DNA of 64,000 nucleotides from an uncultured Cryomorphaceae bacterium (lineage in GTDB: Bacteria; Bacteroidota; Bacteroidia; Flavobacteriales; Schleiferiaceae): the NCBI GenBank assembly GCA_937120475.1, contig CAKZJV010000007.1, forward strand, positions 2,186,068 to 2,250,067, read 5' to 3'. The first letter of the stretch is position 1. The number at the start of each line of letters is the position of its first letter. This document shows positions 25,066 to 36,100 of the stretch, piece after piece. The notes under the pieces are model-generated. The model worked only from the letters and a program-made list of their open reading frames with translations, had not been told where the DNA came from and made no database searches. The position numbers and the translations under genes are program-made.

Positions 25066-25625
25066 TGCTCCTTATATAACAGTTCATTCTGATCAATCTT
25101 TTCACGAAGTGCTTTCCTGGCTTTGTTCAGTTGTGATTTGGAGGTGTTCTCGGAGATATTCAGCATTTCTCCAATTTCCCTATGAGTGTACCCCTCTACC
25201 GCATACAGGTTAAAAACGGTACGGTACCCCAGCGGTAATTCACTAATCATTTGCATCAGGTGTTCAGCTTCCCAGTGATCGCTGAGGTTTTCATGGGAAA
25301 TCGAACGGTGGTTTTCCTCTTCTACTTCCACAAAAAGGTTTTTCTGGTAGCGAATGTAGTTGAGGGATTCATTAATCATAATCCTCCGTATCCAGCCCCC
25401 CAGGTTACCATCCGCTTTAAACTGATCTATTTTGGAGAACACCTTGATAAAAGCATTGGAAAGAACTTCTTCGGCATCTTCAGTGGTTTTCACATAGCGC
25501 CTGCAAACCCCCAACATCTGGCCACAAAACCGATCGTACAACTCGCGTTGTGCGCGGCCATCGCCTTTACGGCATTGCCGTATCAGTTTTTGTTCGTTGG
25601 TTGGTAAGCGTAACAGTTTGCCCAT
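25062..25625 (-). CDS. ECF-type RNA polymerase sigma factor
   Basis: 187 residues from ATG 25625 (MGKLLRLPTNEQK); a GTG six codons upstream is the alternative. Region 2 is seen in AQRELYDRFCGQMLGVCRRYVKTTEDAEEVLSNAFIKVFSKIDQF, with the DAEEVLSNAFIKVF core, and region 4 in LPLGYRTVFNLYAVEGYTHREIGEMLNISENTSKSQLNKARKALR. It directs transcription of a specific regulon, here probably including its own operon. It heads a four-gene minus-strand unit with an anti-sigma-like protein and two envelope proteins. Confidence 0.92.
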   Translation of the reverse strand: MGKLLRLPTNEQKLIRQCRKGDGRAQRELYDRFCGQMLGVCRRYVKTTEDAEEVLSNAFIKVFSKIDQFKADGNLGGWIRRIMINESLNYIRYQKNLFVEVEEENHRSISHENLSDHWEAEHLMQMISELPLGYRTVFNLYAVEGYTHREIGEMLNISENTSKSQLNKARKALREKIDQNELLYKEQ

Positions 25626-25662
25626 TTTTAAGATTGCCGTCACTTTAATGACACTGCTTCAA

Positions 25663-25670
25663 CAAAGATA
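25663..25670 (-). promoter_or_regulatory. Promoter -7 box upstream of the ECF sigma operon
   Basis: TATCTTTG on the minus strand, 37 nt upstream of the sigma ATG at 25625. It matches the primary-sigma consensus TAnnTTTG, which suggests housekeeping transcription, not autoregulation alone. No good -33 TTTG is seen. Confidence 0.55.
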
Positions 25671-25846
25671 GGTTGCCTGAGGGTATATTTTTTTTATTTA
25701 AAACTGCTAAGCCCCTGATTTTCAAAACTGATATCTTCCAATGAAAAACTTTTTCCGGTTTTAGCCCTTAAGCTGTCAAGGGATTAAATAAACTTAACTC
25801 TAGCAAGGCACCGTTCACATTAACATTCAATTACCTTTACCCGCTT

Positions 25847-27985
25847 ATGAGTAAACCCAAAAAAGAGAAACGCAAAAACCGCAGGCTCATTAAAATGGAA
25901 TCTGCTGTACGCAGTGTGCTGAAGGAAGACCCTCTGAAAAGTTTTAATTACAAACAGATTTCGGCTAAAATCAATGTCCGCGATAATTACGAGCGGCAGG
26001 CGGTTTTGGAAATACTGGAAAAGTTGGCGGCCAATGGTTCCATTGAAGAGCCCTCCCGTGGAAAATACCGCTTTAAACACACCGAGAACTTTATTACCGG
26101 AAGGGTGGATATGACCGCCAAAGGTTCGGCTTACGTAATTCGCGAGGATGCGGAGGATGACGTTTACATCACTCCTAAAAACCTGAACAACGCCTTACAC
26201 GGTGATGAGGTAAAAGTATTACTGTTCGCCCAGCGCAAGAATAAAAAGCCGGAGGGTGAAGTGGTGGAAATCCTGCAACGTTCACGAAATGAATTTGTGG
26301 GGGTGGTGCAGCTTTCTAAAAACTACGGCTTTCTGATTCCCGACAGCCGGAAAATGTTGGTGGACATTTATATCCCCAAAGAAGCCTTAAAGGGAGTTAA
26401 GGACGGACAAAAGGCCATTGCCCGCATTACGGACTGGCCGGATAAAGCCAGCAGCCCTTTTGGGGAAATTGTTGAAGTACTGGGTAATCCCGGTGATCAT
26501 GAAGTGGAAATACATTCCATTTTGGCGGAATACGACCTTCCCCGCTTTTTCCCGGAAGCCGTGGAGGCAGAAGCCGAACAAATACCTGAGCGACTGAACC
26601 CGAAGGAAATCGCCAAGCGCAGGGATTTCCGGAATGTGCTCACCTTTACTATTGACCCTCATGATGCCAAGGATTTTGACGATGCCCTATCCCTGCGCAA
26701 ACTCGATAATGGTAACTGGGAGGTGGGCGTACACATTGCAGATGTAACACATTACATCGATGAAAAAAGCAAACTGGAGGAAGAGGCGGTAAAGCGCGGC
26801 ACCTCGGTTTACCTGGTGGACCGCGTGGTGCCCATGCTACCCGAAAAGCTTTCTAATAAAGTGTGCTCCCTTCGCCCCAACGAGGAAAAATATACTTTCT
26901 CAGCAGTTTTTGAGATGAACGAAGAGGCTGAGGTGCTCCATAAATGGTTTGGCCGTACCGCCATTAATTCTGACCGGAGGTTCACCTATGAAGAAGCTCA
27001 AAGCGTGATCGAAACCGGAAAGGGGGACCTACAGGATGAAATATTGCTTTTGGATAGCCTGGCTAAAAAATTGCGCAAAAAGCGAATGCGCAGCGGGGCT
27101 ATTGCTTTTGATAGTATCGAGGTGAAATTTGAACTGAACGAAAAGGCAGAGCCTGTAGGGGTTTATTTCAAGGAAAGTAAGGATGCCAATCACCTCATTG
27201 AGGAGTTTATGTTGTTGGCAAACCGCAGTGTGGCCGAGTTTATCGGTAAGGGTAAAAACGGTAAGCCTTCCGGGCAAACCTTTGTGTATCGCATCCATGA
27301 TTCTCCCGATCCGGATAAATTATTCGACCTGAACAACTTTGTACGCCAGTTTGGCTATTCGGTGAGCACCAAAAACACCCATAGCATTTCGCAAAGCCTC
27401 AACAAAATGTTGAGTGATGTAAAAGGCAAGGGTGAGGCCAATATGATTGAAAAACTCACCATCCGCACCATGGCTAAAGCGGTGTATAGTACCGACAATA
27501 TTGGCCATTACGGCCTGGCTTTCGACTACTATTCCCATTTTACCTCACCTATACGCAGGTACCCGGATATGATGGTGCACCGCTTGCTCCAACACTACCT
27601 GGATGGTGGTAAGTCACCCTCGGCCGGCCCTTATGAGGATTTGTGTGAGCATGCCTCGGACCGCGAGCGAATGGCTACCGAAGCTGAACGCGATTCGATA
27701 AAGTATATGCAGGTGCGGTTTATGGAAGACCACATTGGTGAAGAGTTTATGGGTGTAATTTCAGGGGTTACTGAATGGGGGGTTTTTGTGGAGCTTACCG
27801 AAAGCCGTTGCGAAGGAATGATCCGCATTCGCGATTTTAAAGATGACTATTACGTTTTTGATGAACGCAATTTTTGCATTGAAGGGGAACGAAACGGTAA
27901 AATATTCCAATTGGGCGATCAGATCATGATCCGGGTTAAAAATGCTGACCTGGATAAAAAGCAACTGGATTTTGTACCTGTTTGA
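25847..27985 (+). CDS. rnr: RNase R (3'-5' exoribonuclease)
   Basis: 712 residues, the size of Bacteroidota RNase R. Domains in order: N-terminal winged-helix (about 15-80, FNYKQISAKINVRDNYERQAVLEIL), cold-shock OB domains (about 80-225), the RNB catalytic domain (about 255-600) with TIDPHDAKDFDDALS carrying the Mg-binding aspartates and the HFTSPIRRYPDMMVHRLL motif (SHFTSPIRRYPD), and a C-terminal S1 domain (about 630-710, GVISGVTEWGVFVELTESRCEGMIRI). Degrades structured RNA processively. The lysine-rich tail of E. coli RNase R is absent. ATG at 25847. Confidence 0.95.
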   Translation: MSKPKKEKRKNRRLIKMESAVRSVLKEDPLKSFNYKQISAKINVRDNYERQAVLEILEKLAANGSIEEPSRGKYRFKHTENFITGRVDMTAKGSAYVIREDAEDDVYITPKNLNNALHGDEVKVLLFAQRKNKKPEGEVVEILQRSRNEFVGVVQLSKNYGFLIPDSRKMLVDIYIPKEALKGVKDGQKAIARITDWPDKASSPFGEIVEVLGNPGDHEVEIHSILAEYDLPRFFPEAVEAEAEQIPERLNPKEIAKRRDFRNVLTFTIDPHDAKDFDDALSLRKLDNGNWEVGVHIADVTHYIDEKSKLEEEAVKRGTSVYLVDRVVPMLPEKLSNKVCSLRPNEEKYTFSAVFEMNEEAEVLHKWFGRTAINSDRRFTYEEAQSVIETGKGDLQDEILLLDSLAKKLRKKRMRSGAIAFDSIEVKFELNEKAEPVGVYFKESKDANHLIEEFMLLANRSVAEFIGKGKNGKPSGQTFVYRIHDSPDPDKLFDLNNFVRQFGYSVSTKNTHSISQSLNKMLSDVKGKGEANMIEKLTIRTMAKAVYSTDNIGHYGLAFDYYSHFTSPIRRYPDMMVHRLLQHYLDGGKSPSAGPYEDLCEHASDRERMATEAERDSIKYMQVRFMEDHIGEEFMGVISGVTEWGVFVELTESRCEGMIRIRDFKDDYYVFDERNFCIEGERNGKIFQLGDQIMIRVKNADLDKKQLDFVPV

Positions 27986-28028
27986 AAAACCTTATTTTTA
28001 ACCTGAGAGAACCAAATCAGCCCGAGCA

Positions 28029-28430
28029 ATGAAAAGAAGTAACCTGGAAACCATAGTGCTTGTACTGGGTATCATCATTATAGGCGTAGCCCTTTTTATG
28101 ATGTTTATCCGCAATACCACCCCTCAGTCCATTTTTATTACCAACCTGATCTTTTCGGTGGGATTCCTCATTTACATACTGTATTCGATGATGACCACCA
28201 ACAGCCTGAACCGTGAGATACGCAAACGGGAAAATCACATTAAGTCACTGAAGGAGGAGATCAGTAGCAAAAACGCGCAAATACGTGAAAAAGACGAGCG
28301 CATCAGTTCCCTGCAAAATGACGTTTCTGAATTGCAAAAACAACTGGGCGATGCCCAACAGCAAATTACCGAACTTCAAAATACGGTAGAAGCCCTGCGG
28401 CCACCCGAAGCAGAAGACACCCAGGCTTAG
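28029..28430 (+). CDS. Two-helix membrane protein with long coiled coil
   Basis: 133 residues. Two transmembrane helices (LVLGIIIIGVALFMMFI and FITNLIFSVGFLIYIL) are followed by a cytoplasmic coiled coil of about 60 residues (HIKSLKEEISSKNAQIREKDERI) and a Pro/acidic end. No family recognised. It follows rnr by 43 nt and precedes the LysE gene by 15 nt in the same direction, so it is probably co-transcribed. Confidence 0.72.
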   Translation: MKRSNLETIVLVLGIIIIGVALFMMFIRNTTPQSIFITNLIFSVGFLIYILYSMMTTNSLNREIRKRENHIKSLKEEISSKNAQIREKDERISSLQNDVSELQKQLGDAQQQITELQNTVEALRPPEAEDTQA

Positions 28431-28445
28431 CCGTGAAAATACCCT

Positions 28446-29063
28446 ATGCTCGAGTCGCTTTTGTACGCCATCCCTCTTGGAATTACTTTAAGCTTTGCGG
28501 CAGGCCCTATCTTTTTTGTAGTTATCCAAACCAGCATTACCCGCAGTAAAACCGGGGCTTTTGTGCTAGACCTGGGAGCCATCCTAGCCGATCTTATTTT
28601 TATTGGCATTGCCTTTTACGGCAGCCAGTCCCTGATCCGCTTTTTGAAAAACAACATTTGGGTGGGCCTGATAAGTGGCTTGGCTGTAATCCTTTTCGGT
28701 TTGTATTACATCCGTAAGTCCCGCAAGGGCAGCCAGTTTAAAAATACGGTGCTCGACCAGCGTAAGCGTTTCTTTTTTGTAAAGGGCTTTTTATTGAACT
28801 TCCTGAACGTGGGGGTATTGTTCTACTGGATCGCCACCACCGTAGCCATTGGTTCCCTGCTGGATCACGACCGTGATAAGATGCTCCTTTTCTACGTGTT
28901 TACCCTGGGTACTTACCTGCTGATCGACATTTTTAAAATTGGCTTTGCCAACCGGTTTAAAGACCGGTTGCAAGGCCGGAAAATACAAATGGTAGAAAAG
29001 ATAATGGGTTATGTGCTGATTGCTTTTGGGGTATTTATTGCGGTGAGGAATGTGTTTTTGTGA
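28446..29063 (+). CDS. LysE/RhtB-family amino-acid exporter
   Basis: 205 residues, six predicted transmembrane helices. The N-terminal family signature is LLYAIPLGITLSFAAGPIFFVVIQTSITRSKTGAFVLDLGAILADL, matching the G-(P/A)-xPGP-like LysE motif region in a Bacteroidota variant. It probably exports amino acids or small metabolites across the inner membrane. The substrate cannot be read from the sequence. ATG at 28446, 15 nt after the coiled-coil gene. Confidence 0.85.
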   Translation: MLESLLYAIPLGITLSFAAGPIFFVVIQTSITRSKTGAFVLDLGAILADLIFIGIAFYGSQSLIRFLKNNIWVGLISGLAVILFGLYYIRKSRKGSQFKNTVLDQRKRFFFVKGFLLNFLNVGVLFYWIATTVAIGSLLDHDRDKMLLFYVFTLGTYLLIDIFKIGFANRFKDRLQGRKIQMVEKIMGYVLIAFGVFIAVRNVFL

Positions 29064-29069
29064 TCAGGT

Positions 29070-29573
29070 CTAGTCTTTCAGTATTACCCACTCTTTGGTA
29101 GCCCCTCCCCCTGACAACTTAAGGATGTAATAGCCCGGAGCATAGCCGCTGAAGTCCAGCTCCGTTTCGTGTTCCGCCTCTTGCCTGGTGGTAATGGTCT
29201 TTCCCCCGGCAGTGAGCACGGTTAAACTAACGGGTCCCTGCTCCAGCCACTCACCGGTAATCGAAAGGTACACTTTATCGGAGGTGGGGTTGGGGAATAC
29301 GGATACCCCTCCGGGTCCTGAATAAAGGTCTTGCTTCGATTTGGAACTTTCTCCAGAAACCACTTCCGGTGATGCAGGCAATTCCGCATCATCTTCCACG
29401 GCCACCGCTTCCGGCCCACCTGGCCCGCCTCCTGGATGCTCTGAGAGGTCTATTAGCTCTCTTTTGATCCGGTTGCCAGAGGCATCGTAGGTAAATAGAA
29501 AGGCGGGCTGGGCCAGTGAAATTCCTGCGCTTATCAAAAGCAGGAGAATGGAAAGTGTAAAAGTTTTATTCAT
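29070..29573 (-). CDS. Small T9SS-sorted secreted protein with a single YD-like motif
   Basis: 167 residues, signal peptide (TFTLSILLLLISAGISLAQP). Just after it is FLFTYDASGNRIKRELIDL, which resembles one YD/Rhs repeat unit. A Pro/Glu/Ser-rich linker follows, and from about residue 93 a T9SS type A sorting domain (VSVFPNPTSDKVYLSI...YAPGYYILKLSGG). It is the last gene of the Rhs cassette, 41 nt after the small lipoprotein stop. It could be a remnant of a longer Rhs protein or an Rhs-associated surface anchor. Confidence 0.8.
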   Translation of the reverse strand: MNKTFTLSILLLLISAGISLAQPAFLFTYDASGNRIKRELIDLSEHPGGGPGGPEAVAVEDDAELPASPEVVSGESSKSKQDLYSGPGGVSVFPNPTSDKVYLSITGEWLEQGPVSLTVLTAGGKTITTRQEAEHETELDFSGYAPGYYILKLSGGGATKEWVILKD

Positions 29574-29614
29574 AGTATGGTGGATTAAGGTTACTGATTT
29601 TCTTTTTTCCAGTC

Positions 29615-30181
29615 CTAATCATAAAACGGAAAGTAAGAAGAGTCGGGCCGGGCGTTGCATTTATGCAAAATGTAGAGTTGGTTGCCTTCTATTTTCTCTT
29701 TGCCGTTGAAGTATTGGGTTAAGACAAAGGATGTGTCGCTCAAAATTATCCCATGATGCTCCACAACTCTTCCGTAAGGACCAAATGCAGCCGGAACCCC
29801 ATCCAGTAAAATGGACTGAATTTTAATACTATCTCCTTCCGTTTTATAAGCTCCCCAGTTGTACTTCGTATTCCTAAGGCTTGCCGTATCCTTTTCTCGA
29901 GTTGCTACGATTTTACTTATTGAACTACAATTGGTATCTTTTTCTCTTAAGCTTGAGAATCCGTACATAACACCATTTTGGTAAGGAATGATGAAATAAT
30001 AATAGTGGCCATGATACACTGACTCTTGTGGACTCGTATAGTAGTGGTGCATATAAATACCACTTGTATTCAGTTGGTGTGAGTGGTTATTTTCATGATA
30101 GGTAAAATCCCCACTGAGCCAGGTAGTAAGGCTACAGCTACAACATATCATGATTACAACCACCCTAAGAATATGTTTCAT
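29615..30181 (-). CDS. Small lipoprotein downstream of the Rhs toxin (candidate immunity protein)
   Basis: 188 residues with a short hydrophobic N-terminus and a lipobox-like cluster MICCSCS. The body is rich in His, Tyr and aromatic residues (HENNHSHQLNTSGIYMHHYYTSP), probably mostly beta. No family recognised. It starts 6 nt after the stop of the 2099-aa Rhs protein. In polymorphic toxin loci the gene right after the toxin is usually its immunity protein; a membrane-anchored immunity would suit a toxin acting in the periplasm or at the envelope. This role is inference from position only. Confidence 0.6.
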   Translation of the reverse strand: MKHILRVVVIMICCSCSLTTWLSGDFTYHENNHSHQLNTSGIYMHHYYTSPQESVYHGHYYYFIIPYQNGVMYGFSSLREKDTNCSSISKIVATREKDTASLRNTKYNWGAYKTEGDSIKIQSILLDGVPAAFGPYGRVVEHHGIILSDTSFVLTQYFNGKEKIEGNQLYILHKCNARPDSSYFPFYD

Positions 30182-30187
30182 AATTAG

Positions 30188-33100
30188 TTACCATAGTAAA
30201 AACTGATCGTATGATCCTGCCTGAAAATAAGATTTTACCTCCGAATTCAAGACCGGAAAAATCGGAAACCGGTCCCCATCTCCGTGAGCCTTATGGTTCT
30301 GCCAATAATTTCTTACACTTTCTGCATTTCGCCCAAGCCTGAAAATCCCAACTTGATAGTAATCAATACCATACCTGTAAGAGATATTCTCTTTATAAGC
30401 TCCTTTTTCTCCCGCATCAGGGTGCGGAAATGTTTCTCTATTACCCCATTCATCTAATGATGGCTCCCCGGTGTATAGATTTATTCCCTTTGAGAACTGT
30501 TTGTAGGAAATCCTTGCCGCTGTCGTTCGGTAGCGATCACCTCCATCCCCAAGTATCTCCCATTTGTCGATATGGTCATTTTGATACATAACATTGAAAT
30601 CTTCTATCCCAAACTTAACCCTTCCTATCCTTTGTGAAGTGTTCAGTTGGGTACCCGTCCCCGGGTCGCTTACTGCTTTTGTTTTAATGGTCGTACTTCC
30701 TGCTCCGAGTCTGAAGTTTCCATCGTCATAGGTCATTCCAAATGAGTACCTAAACTCATTTGACGGTAATGATGGTCCGTAATTTCTGTCATAGTGCGCC
30801 AACCCTAGACCTCCTTCAATATACACGTCTCCTTGTCCAATTTTGGCATATAAGTCTATTCCTCCTCCTATTTGATCTGTACCAAGGAACCCTCTGGTTT
30901 TAATTCTAATTTCAACATCATCCGCTACCCAAAACTTTATCTCGGGAAGACCTTCCAAAAAGGTATTGCCATAAATTTGAGAATAGCTCGCACCGGCAGC
31001 CGCTCCATTGAAACCCATAACTGCTCCCTGTAAAAAGGCCGCAAAAAACTCTCCGGGATTATTATAGCCACCATCGAATGATTGAGCAATGGCGTTTGCG
31101 AAACCTCCCAATAGCATGGCCATTATTGGCAAATCTCCCGAAGGGTCTATATACTTTAGAGGATTGTTATACGCATAAGCATAGCGGTTATAACTCTGAT
31201 CAAATTGCGAGTTATGAATTATCCGATCCGGGCTTATAAACTGGGCAATGGAAGGGTCATAAAGCCGGGACCCCATGTGTACCAGCGCAAATTCATCCAG
31301 GTGCTCATGCCCGGTAAAGCCTATATCAAAAAGGTGACTTTGCGGGATGTTGGTGTAACTCCAATCATTCGGGTTTCTTCTGTTGCCCCAGGCATCATAG
31401 CTCAAACGTTCCACTATTTGTCCCGATTCATCACTTACCGCCAACAAGGAGCCCAAATAATCGGAATGGAGATAATAGGTCGTTTCTTCTCCTTCGGATA
31501 ACTTAATTACAGCGGCCAGTGAGCCATTTAATGATACACGGTGGTAGATCACTTCATTGCCGTTTTGATCTTCTTCAATTACATAGGCCCGTCCACCTAT
31601 ATACTTCCTTGTAGCCACTATACTTCCGTGCTCCAACAACTCCCTGGCCGTCATTTCTCCTGCAATACCGTAGGTGCAGTTGAGTTCAAAATCTCCCTCA
31701 GTTATCTGGCTTGGCTTGTGGTATGAATTATAAACTACGGATTGTGTGGTTCCCCTTATAAGGCCTTGAGGGTTAGTTACAAACTCAACGGCATAAGGAT
31801 TTCCTCCGTAGGAATAGGTTCCCACATCACTTTTGATATTAATATTACCATTGGGGTGGTAGCTAACACCCACGGCTGCCAGACCTAAGACCTGTGATTT
31901 TGTGAGCCTGTCCTCATTGTCATATTCAAAACTTTCTTCAAGGTTCAAAATCATATCCTTCCTTTTAAAAAGGCTTGCATTGTCCATATCCCACTCAAAT
32001 GAATAATGAAACACCGAGCCGATTTGAATATGCTCGGGAAGGCCTGCTTCATTGTACTGAGTAGTTCCTTGAAGATTGTTCCCAAGACGGTAGCGACTAA
32101 CTCCTCCTGATTGGTGAACTTCCTCCATCCTCCAGATTAATGATTCATCCGACCCCCTTTGAACCTCCACCAGGTTCCCTTCTCCGTCATATTTATAAAC
32201 CAGACTAATCCCTGAGGGAAAGGTTTTTCGTTTGAGCTGCCCCAGTTCATTGTATTCATTTTCAAAGACGTAATCCTCACCTTCAAGCGATTCGGTTATC
32301 TTAATTACTCTTCCTAATTGATCATATTCGTATTGTTCGGAATGATTGCCCTTTGTAACGGACGCAAGCTTTCCGATACCATTTGGGGCTGTATCGTAGC
32401 TATAAGAGGTAAGTCCATCCGGACCCGATTCGGACAACATCCTATTGATAGCATCATAAGTATATGTAATGGTCCTTCCGTTAGCATCTTGCTTAGACTT
32501 AAGCCTGCCTATTTCATCATAATCAAAGTCTACTGTTCCTCCCGAAGGGTCAATTAGTTTGTCCTGGTTCCCGTATGCATCGTAAGTAACAGTGGTTTGC
32601 TCACCATCAATGTTGGTTGCGGTTGAAATTTTACCAAGGCTGGTGTATGTATAAATCAGGTTTCCGTTAGAGGAAGAGTTTATAATAATATTTTCCGTTT
32701 CATCCACTGTACCGGTAGAAGTAACATTGTTAATTTGATCCGTAACCGAGGTACTTCTATTGTTGTATAAATAATCTACATCCGAATAAAGGTTGTTTTT
32801 ATTTTTTAACCGGTTGAATTGGTCAAACTCATAGTTAGTCCAGTTTATCGCTTGCCCTTCATAGTGCTCATCAGACTCTCTTTGAACCCTCCCTTTATAA
32901 TCATACTCTGTGAACTTTACCTTCCATGATCCGAAATACTGTCTACGTGTTTCCACTTCATGCCCAAACTCATCGGAATATGAAATCTCCTCGGGCAGCC
33001 CATCACCGCTTTTTTTAGTGAAGAACAAGCGATTTCCCGGATTAGTGGATTGGTCAAAACCATACTCCATAAACACCTCGTTACCATTGGGGTGTTTGGT

Positions 33101-36100
33101 TTTGACCAACCTGCCCCATCCGTCATATTCGTGACGGGCAATTAACCCATTGGCATCGGTTTCCTTGATCGGTTTGCCAATAACATCATTGTATTCATAA
33201 TAGATACTTTGGTTCAAGGCATTGGTAATTTCTTTTGGGAACCGATTTGTAGCATCATAGTTATAATTGATTACCGAGACAATATCCTGACCTATCAGGA
33301 GGTAATTTTGGCTTACATTGCCGAAGGGGTCATATACCTGTTGCGAAGTAACCGTTTTAGAAAGGTTTTTAAATTTTTCCGTTTTTGTGAGATTTCCTGC
33401 GGGATCTTCATAATAATATTCTGTTAAAGTTTGATACGGACTTTCTCCCTGCCTAAGTCGACTAATACTTTCTGTTTTGATCTTATTATTCAGCCATGAG
33501 CCCGACTTTGAAGTATAGGTGAAAGCTGTAGTCACGTCCAGTTTACTTCCATGCTTTTCCAATAAGCTCAAGGCATTGCCATCCGTATCATAACTCTGGT
33601 AATGAGTTTCGGAAATTATGTTTTGCAGGTGATCGGTATTCCTGGAAAGGTCCAGTTGTAAATAATTGGAAACCCCCTTAAACGGGACTAAACTGTAATC
33701 CGATTCCGAAGTGCTAATCGGTGTAGCATCCTGGAGGCTGACCAACTCGGTTTTCCAGAGGTAAGGATATTTATCATCGAGAAACCTGAAGTGCTGGGTC
33801 ACTTGAGTGTTTTGGGTCAGGTCTTTTTTAACGAATTCGCGGAAGCCTAAATACTTACGTAACCGCGCATTAAGTGTTGCATCTGCGTATTCATAAGTAG
33901 TATTCGACACCGTAGTACCACTGTTATCTTTAACTATAACCTGCTGTACTAGGCCCGTATTGGAAATATACTCGCGCAACGGATATTCCGCTATAGATCC
34001 AGTTGATTTGGTATAGATCATGGGTGAGGACATAGGTTTGTATGTCACTTCCTTAATTACGCCATGCGAATCCATTGTTTTGGTTATAGCCCTTTGGGAG
34101 GCCAGTGAAAAATCTCCACCGCCAATAAACAGCTCCAATGAATTATTTACATCACTATTTGCAATTAGAATATCCAAATAGCCATCACCGCTAAAATCAC
34201 CAATGCTAACCTTTCCTTCCAAATCATTGTACCCGGGATACGCCATGCTGGTTGTTACCGTTGAAGCTGTAAAGTCTACCCCGTCACACCCACAACTTAA
34301 TTGAAGTGTAAAGGCCAATAATCCTGAATTGTCCCATATTATAAGTACGTCCGATTTCCCATCTTTATTAAAATCTGCTACCGATTGTACAAAGCCGGAA
34401 GTGGGATAGTGTATCTGGTATTTGAACGAAAGGTTGGACAATCCATCACCTACGTAAGTATTAAAGAAACTACCAATGTCTCTTATCGCATCTACCTTAC
34501 GGTCTCCATTAAAATCAGGATACAATGCAGCATAATATGGATTATGAGGAGCGAAGGCGAGGTTCAAATCATTCATAAGGTATTTAAACCCAAGTGGACT
34601 ACCTGAGGTGGGTTTTTGCTTGGATATTACCTTCATATAACGATCTCCAGCATTGGGCGGCTTTCTTTCCCCGGTTAATACTATATCTGATTTACCATCG
34701 CCATCCCAGTCAGCCGTACTTAAAGAGCTAATGTCCTCAACGTACTCTCCGAAGGGTATGGTCAATCGTTCTATGGATACCCTCTGGTTAAAGGTCTGGG
34801 TGGGGTCGGGCCCCATTTGAGTCAGCAAAACAACCAAGTATTCTTCTGTATAACTGATCTCCATCAGTTCGTTTTCTTCATCAGGAATTAATATTGGGGC
34901 AAAGATTATATCACTGGTGCCATTCCCATCGTAATCGCCTACGGTAAGCTTTCCAGGCACCTCCCAATTAAATGGATGAGGCTCATACTTCACAAAACCA
35001 GAGCCGTCATTTATATGATAGTCCAAGTGATAATATGGCCTTCCTGACACCACCTCTACATGTAAAACGGAGAAGTCCAAGAAACTATCCCCATTAAAAT
35101 CTCCCAGGTACAAATTTTGAAAACCCGTTGGTAAGGAGCCTGTACTATATTGATTAAAAGAAAAAGTACCGCTACCGCTGGAAATAAAGCATTTGTACTC
35201 ACGGTTGCCAGCATCATTGTTATAGGTAATATAATCGGTAGCACCATCGGAGTTGAAGTCGCCCACTTGAATATTATTAACCTGACCATGGTTGCTGTGC
35301 ATGGTTCTCAGGAAAATATAGTTGTCATTTATATTGTAATTATATATTACCGGATTTACCTTCTCACCATCCGCACTATGTACTTCTACCTTTTGCAAGT
35401 AGGAGTAATCTCCCTCAAAATAAGTCAGGTTATACTCACGGAACAACTCTCCCTTAACGTAAACCTTAATACTGCTTAAAATGGAACTGCTGGAAACATA
35501 GTCCCCTGCGTGGGTATAGCCTTCACTAATGTCGATTCTGGTAGCGTAAACAAATATCACCTCAATAAAGTCAGATTGTGAGGTATTAATATTTCCACCG
35601 TAGGAAATTCTGGAGGGGAGCAGGGTGTTCACATCACCGCTCAGGCTGGTATATTCGTAATTAACGGTGTTTCCATTAGGGTCTATCGTCTGGTTTATAA
35701 ACCATTTCGAAATATCCTGACGGCTTCCGTAAATCAACCTTGAGTCGGCAGAGAATCCAAATTCGGCTTTAGACCCTCCCTTGCTCAAAAGTTCGAACTT
35801 CTCCGGCCCTGCACCCGCAACTCCCAGTGAAGTGATTCTTGAAAAATCGGTGGTTTCAGTCAGGTAAGTAGTGCCGTTCTGCCCCAGGTTACCGCTTAAA
35901 GGAATTAATAGGTTACCATTGAAATAATATTGATCATCCGAACTATAGTCCACGCTTCCCACATACTGGTAGTTTGGAGTGTTAAAGTCATTGTTTCCCC
36001 TGGATATGCTGGAAATACCGGAAAGATTCCAGCCCCAGCCTGCCATTCCATTCCCCGCCTGGCTATTATATACAAGGTGTAACTCCGGTATTACTTTCCC

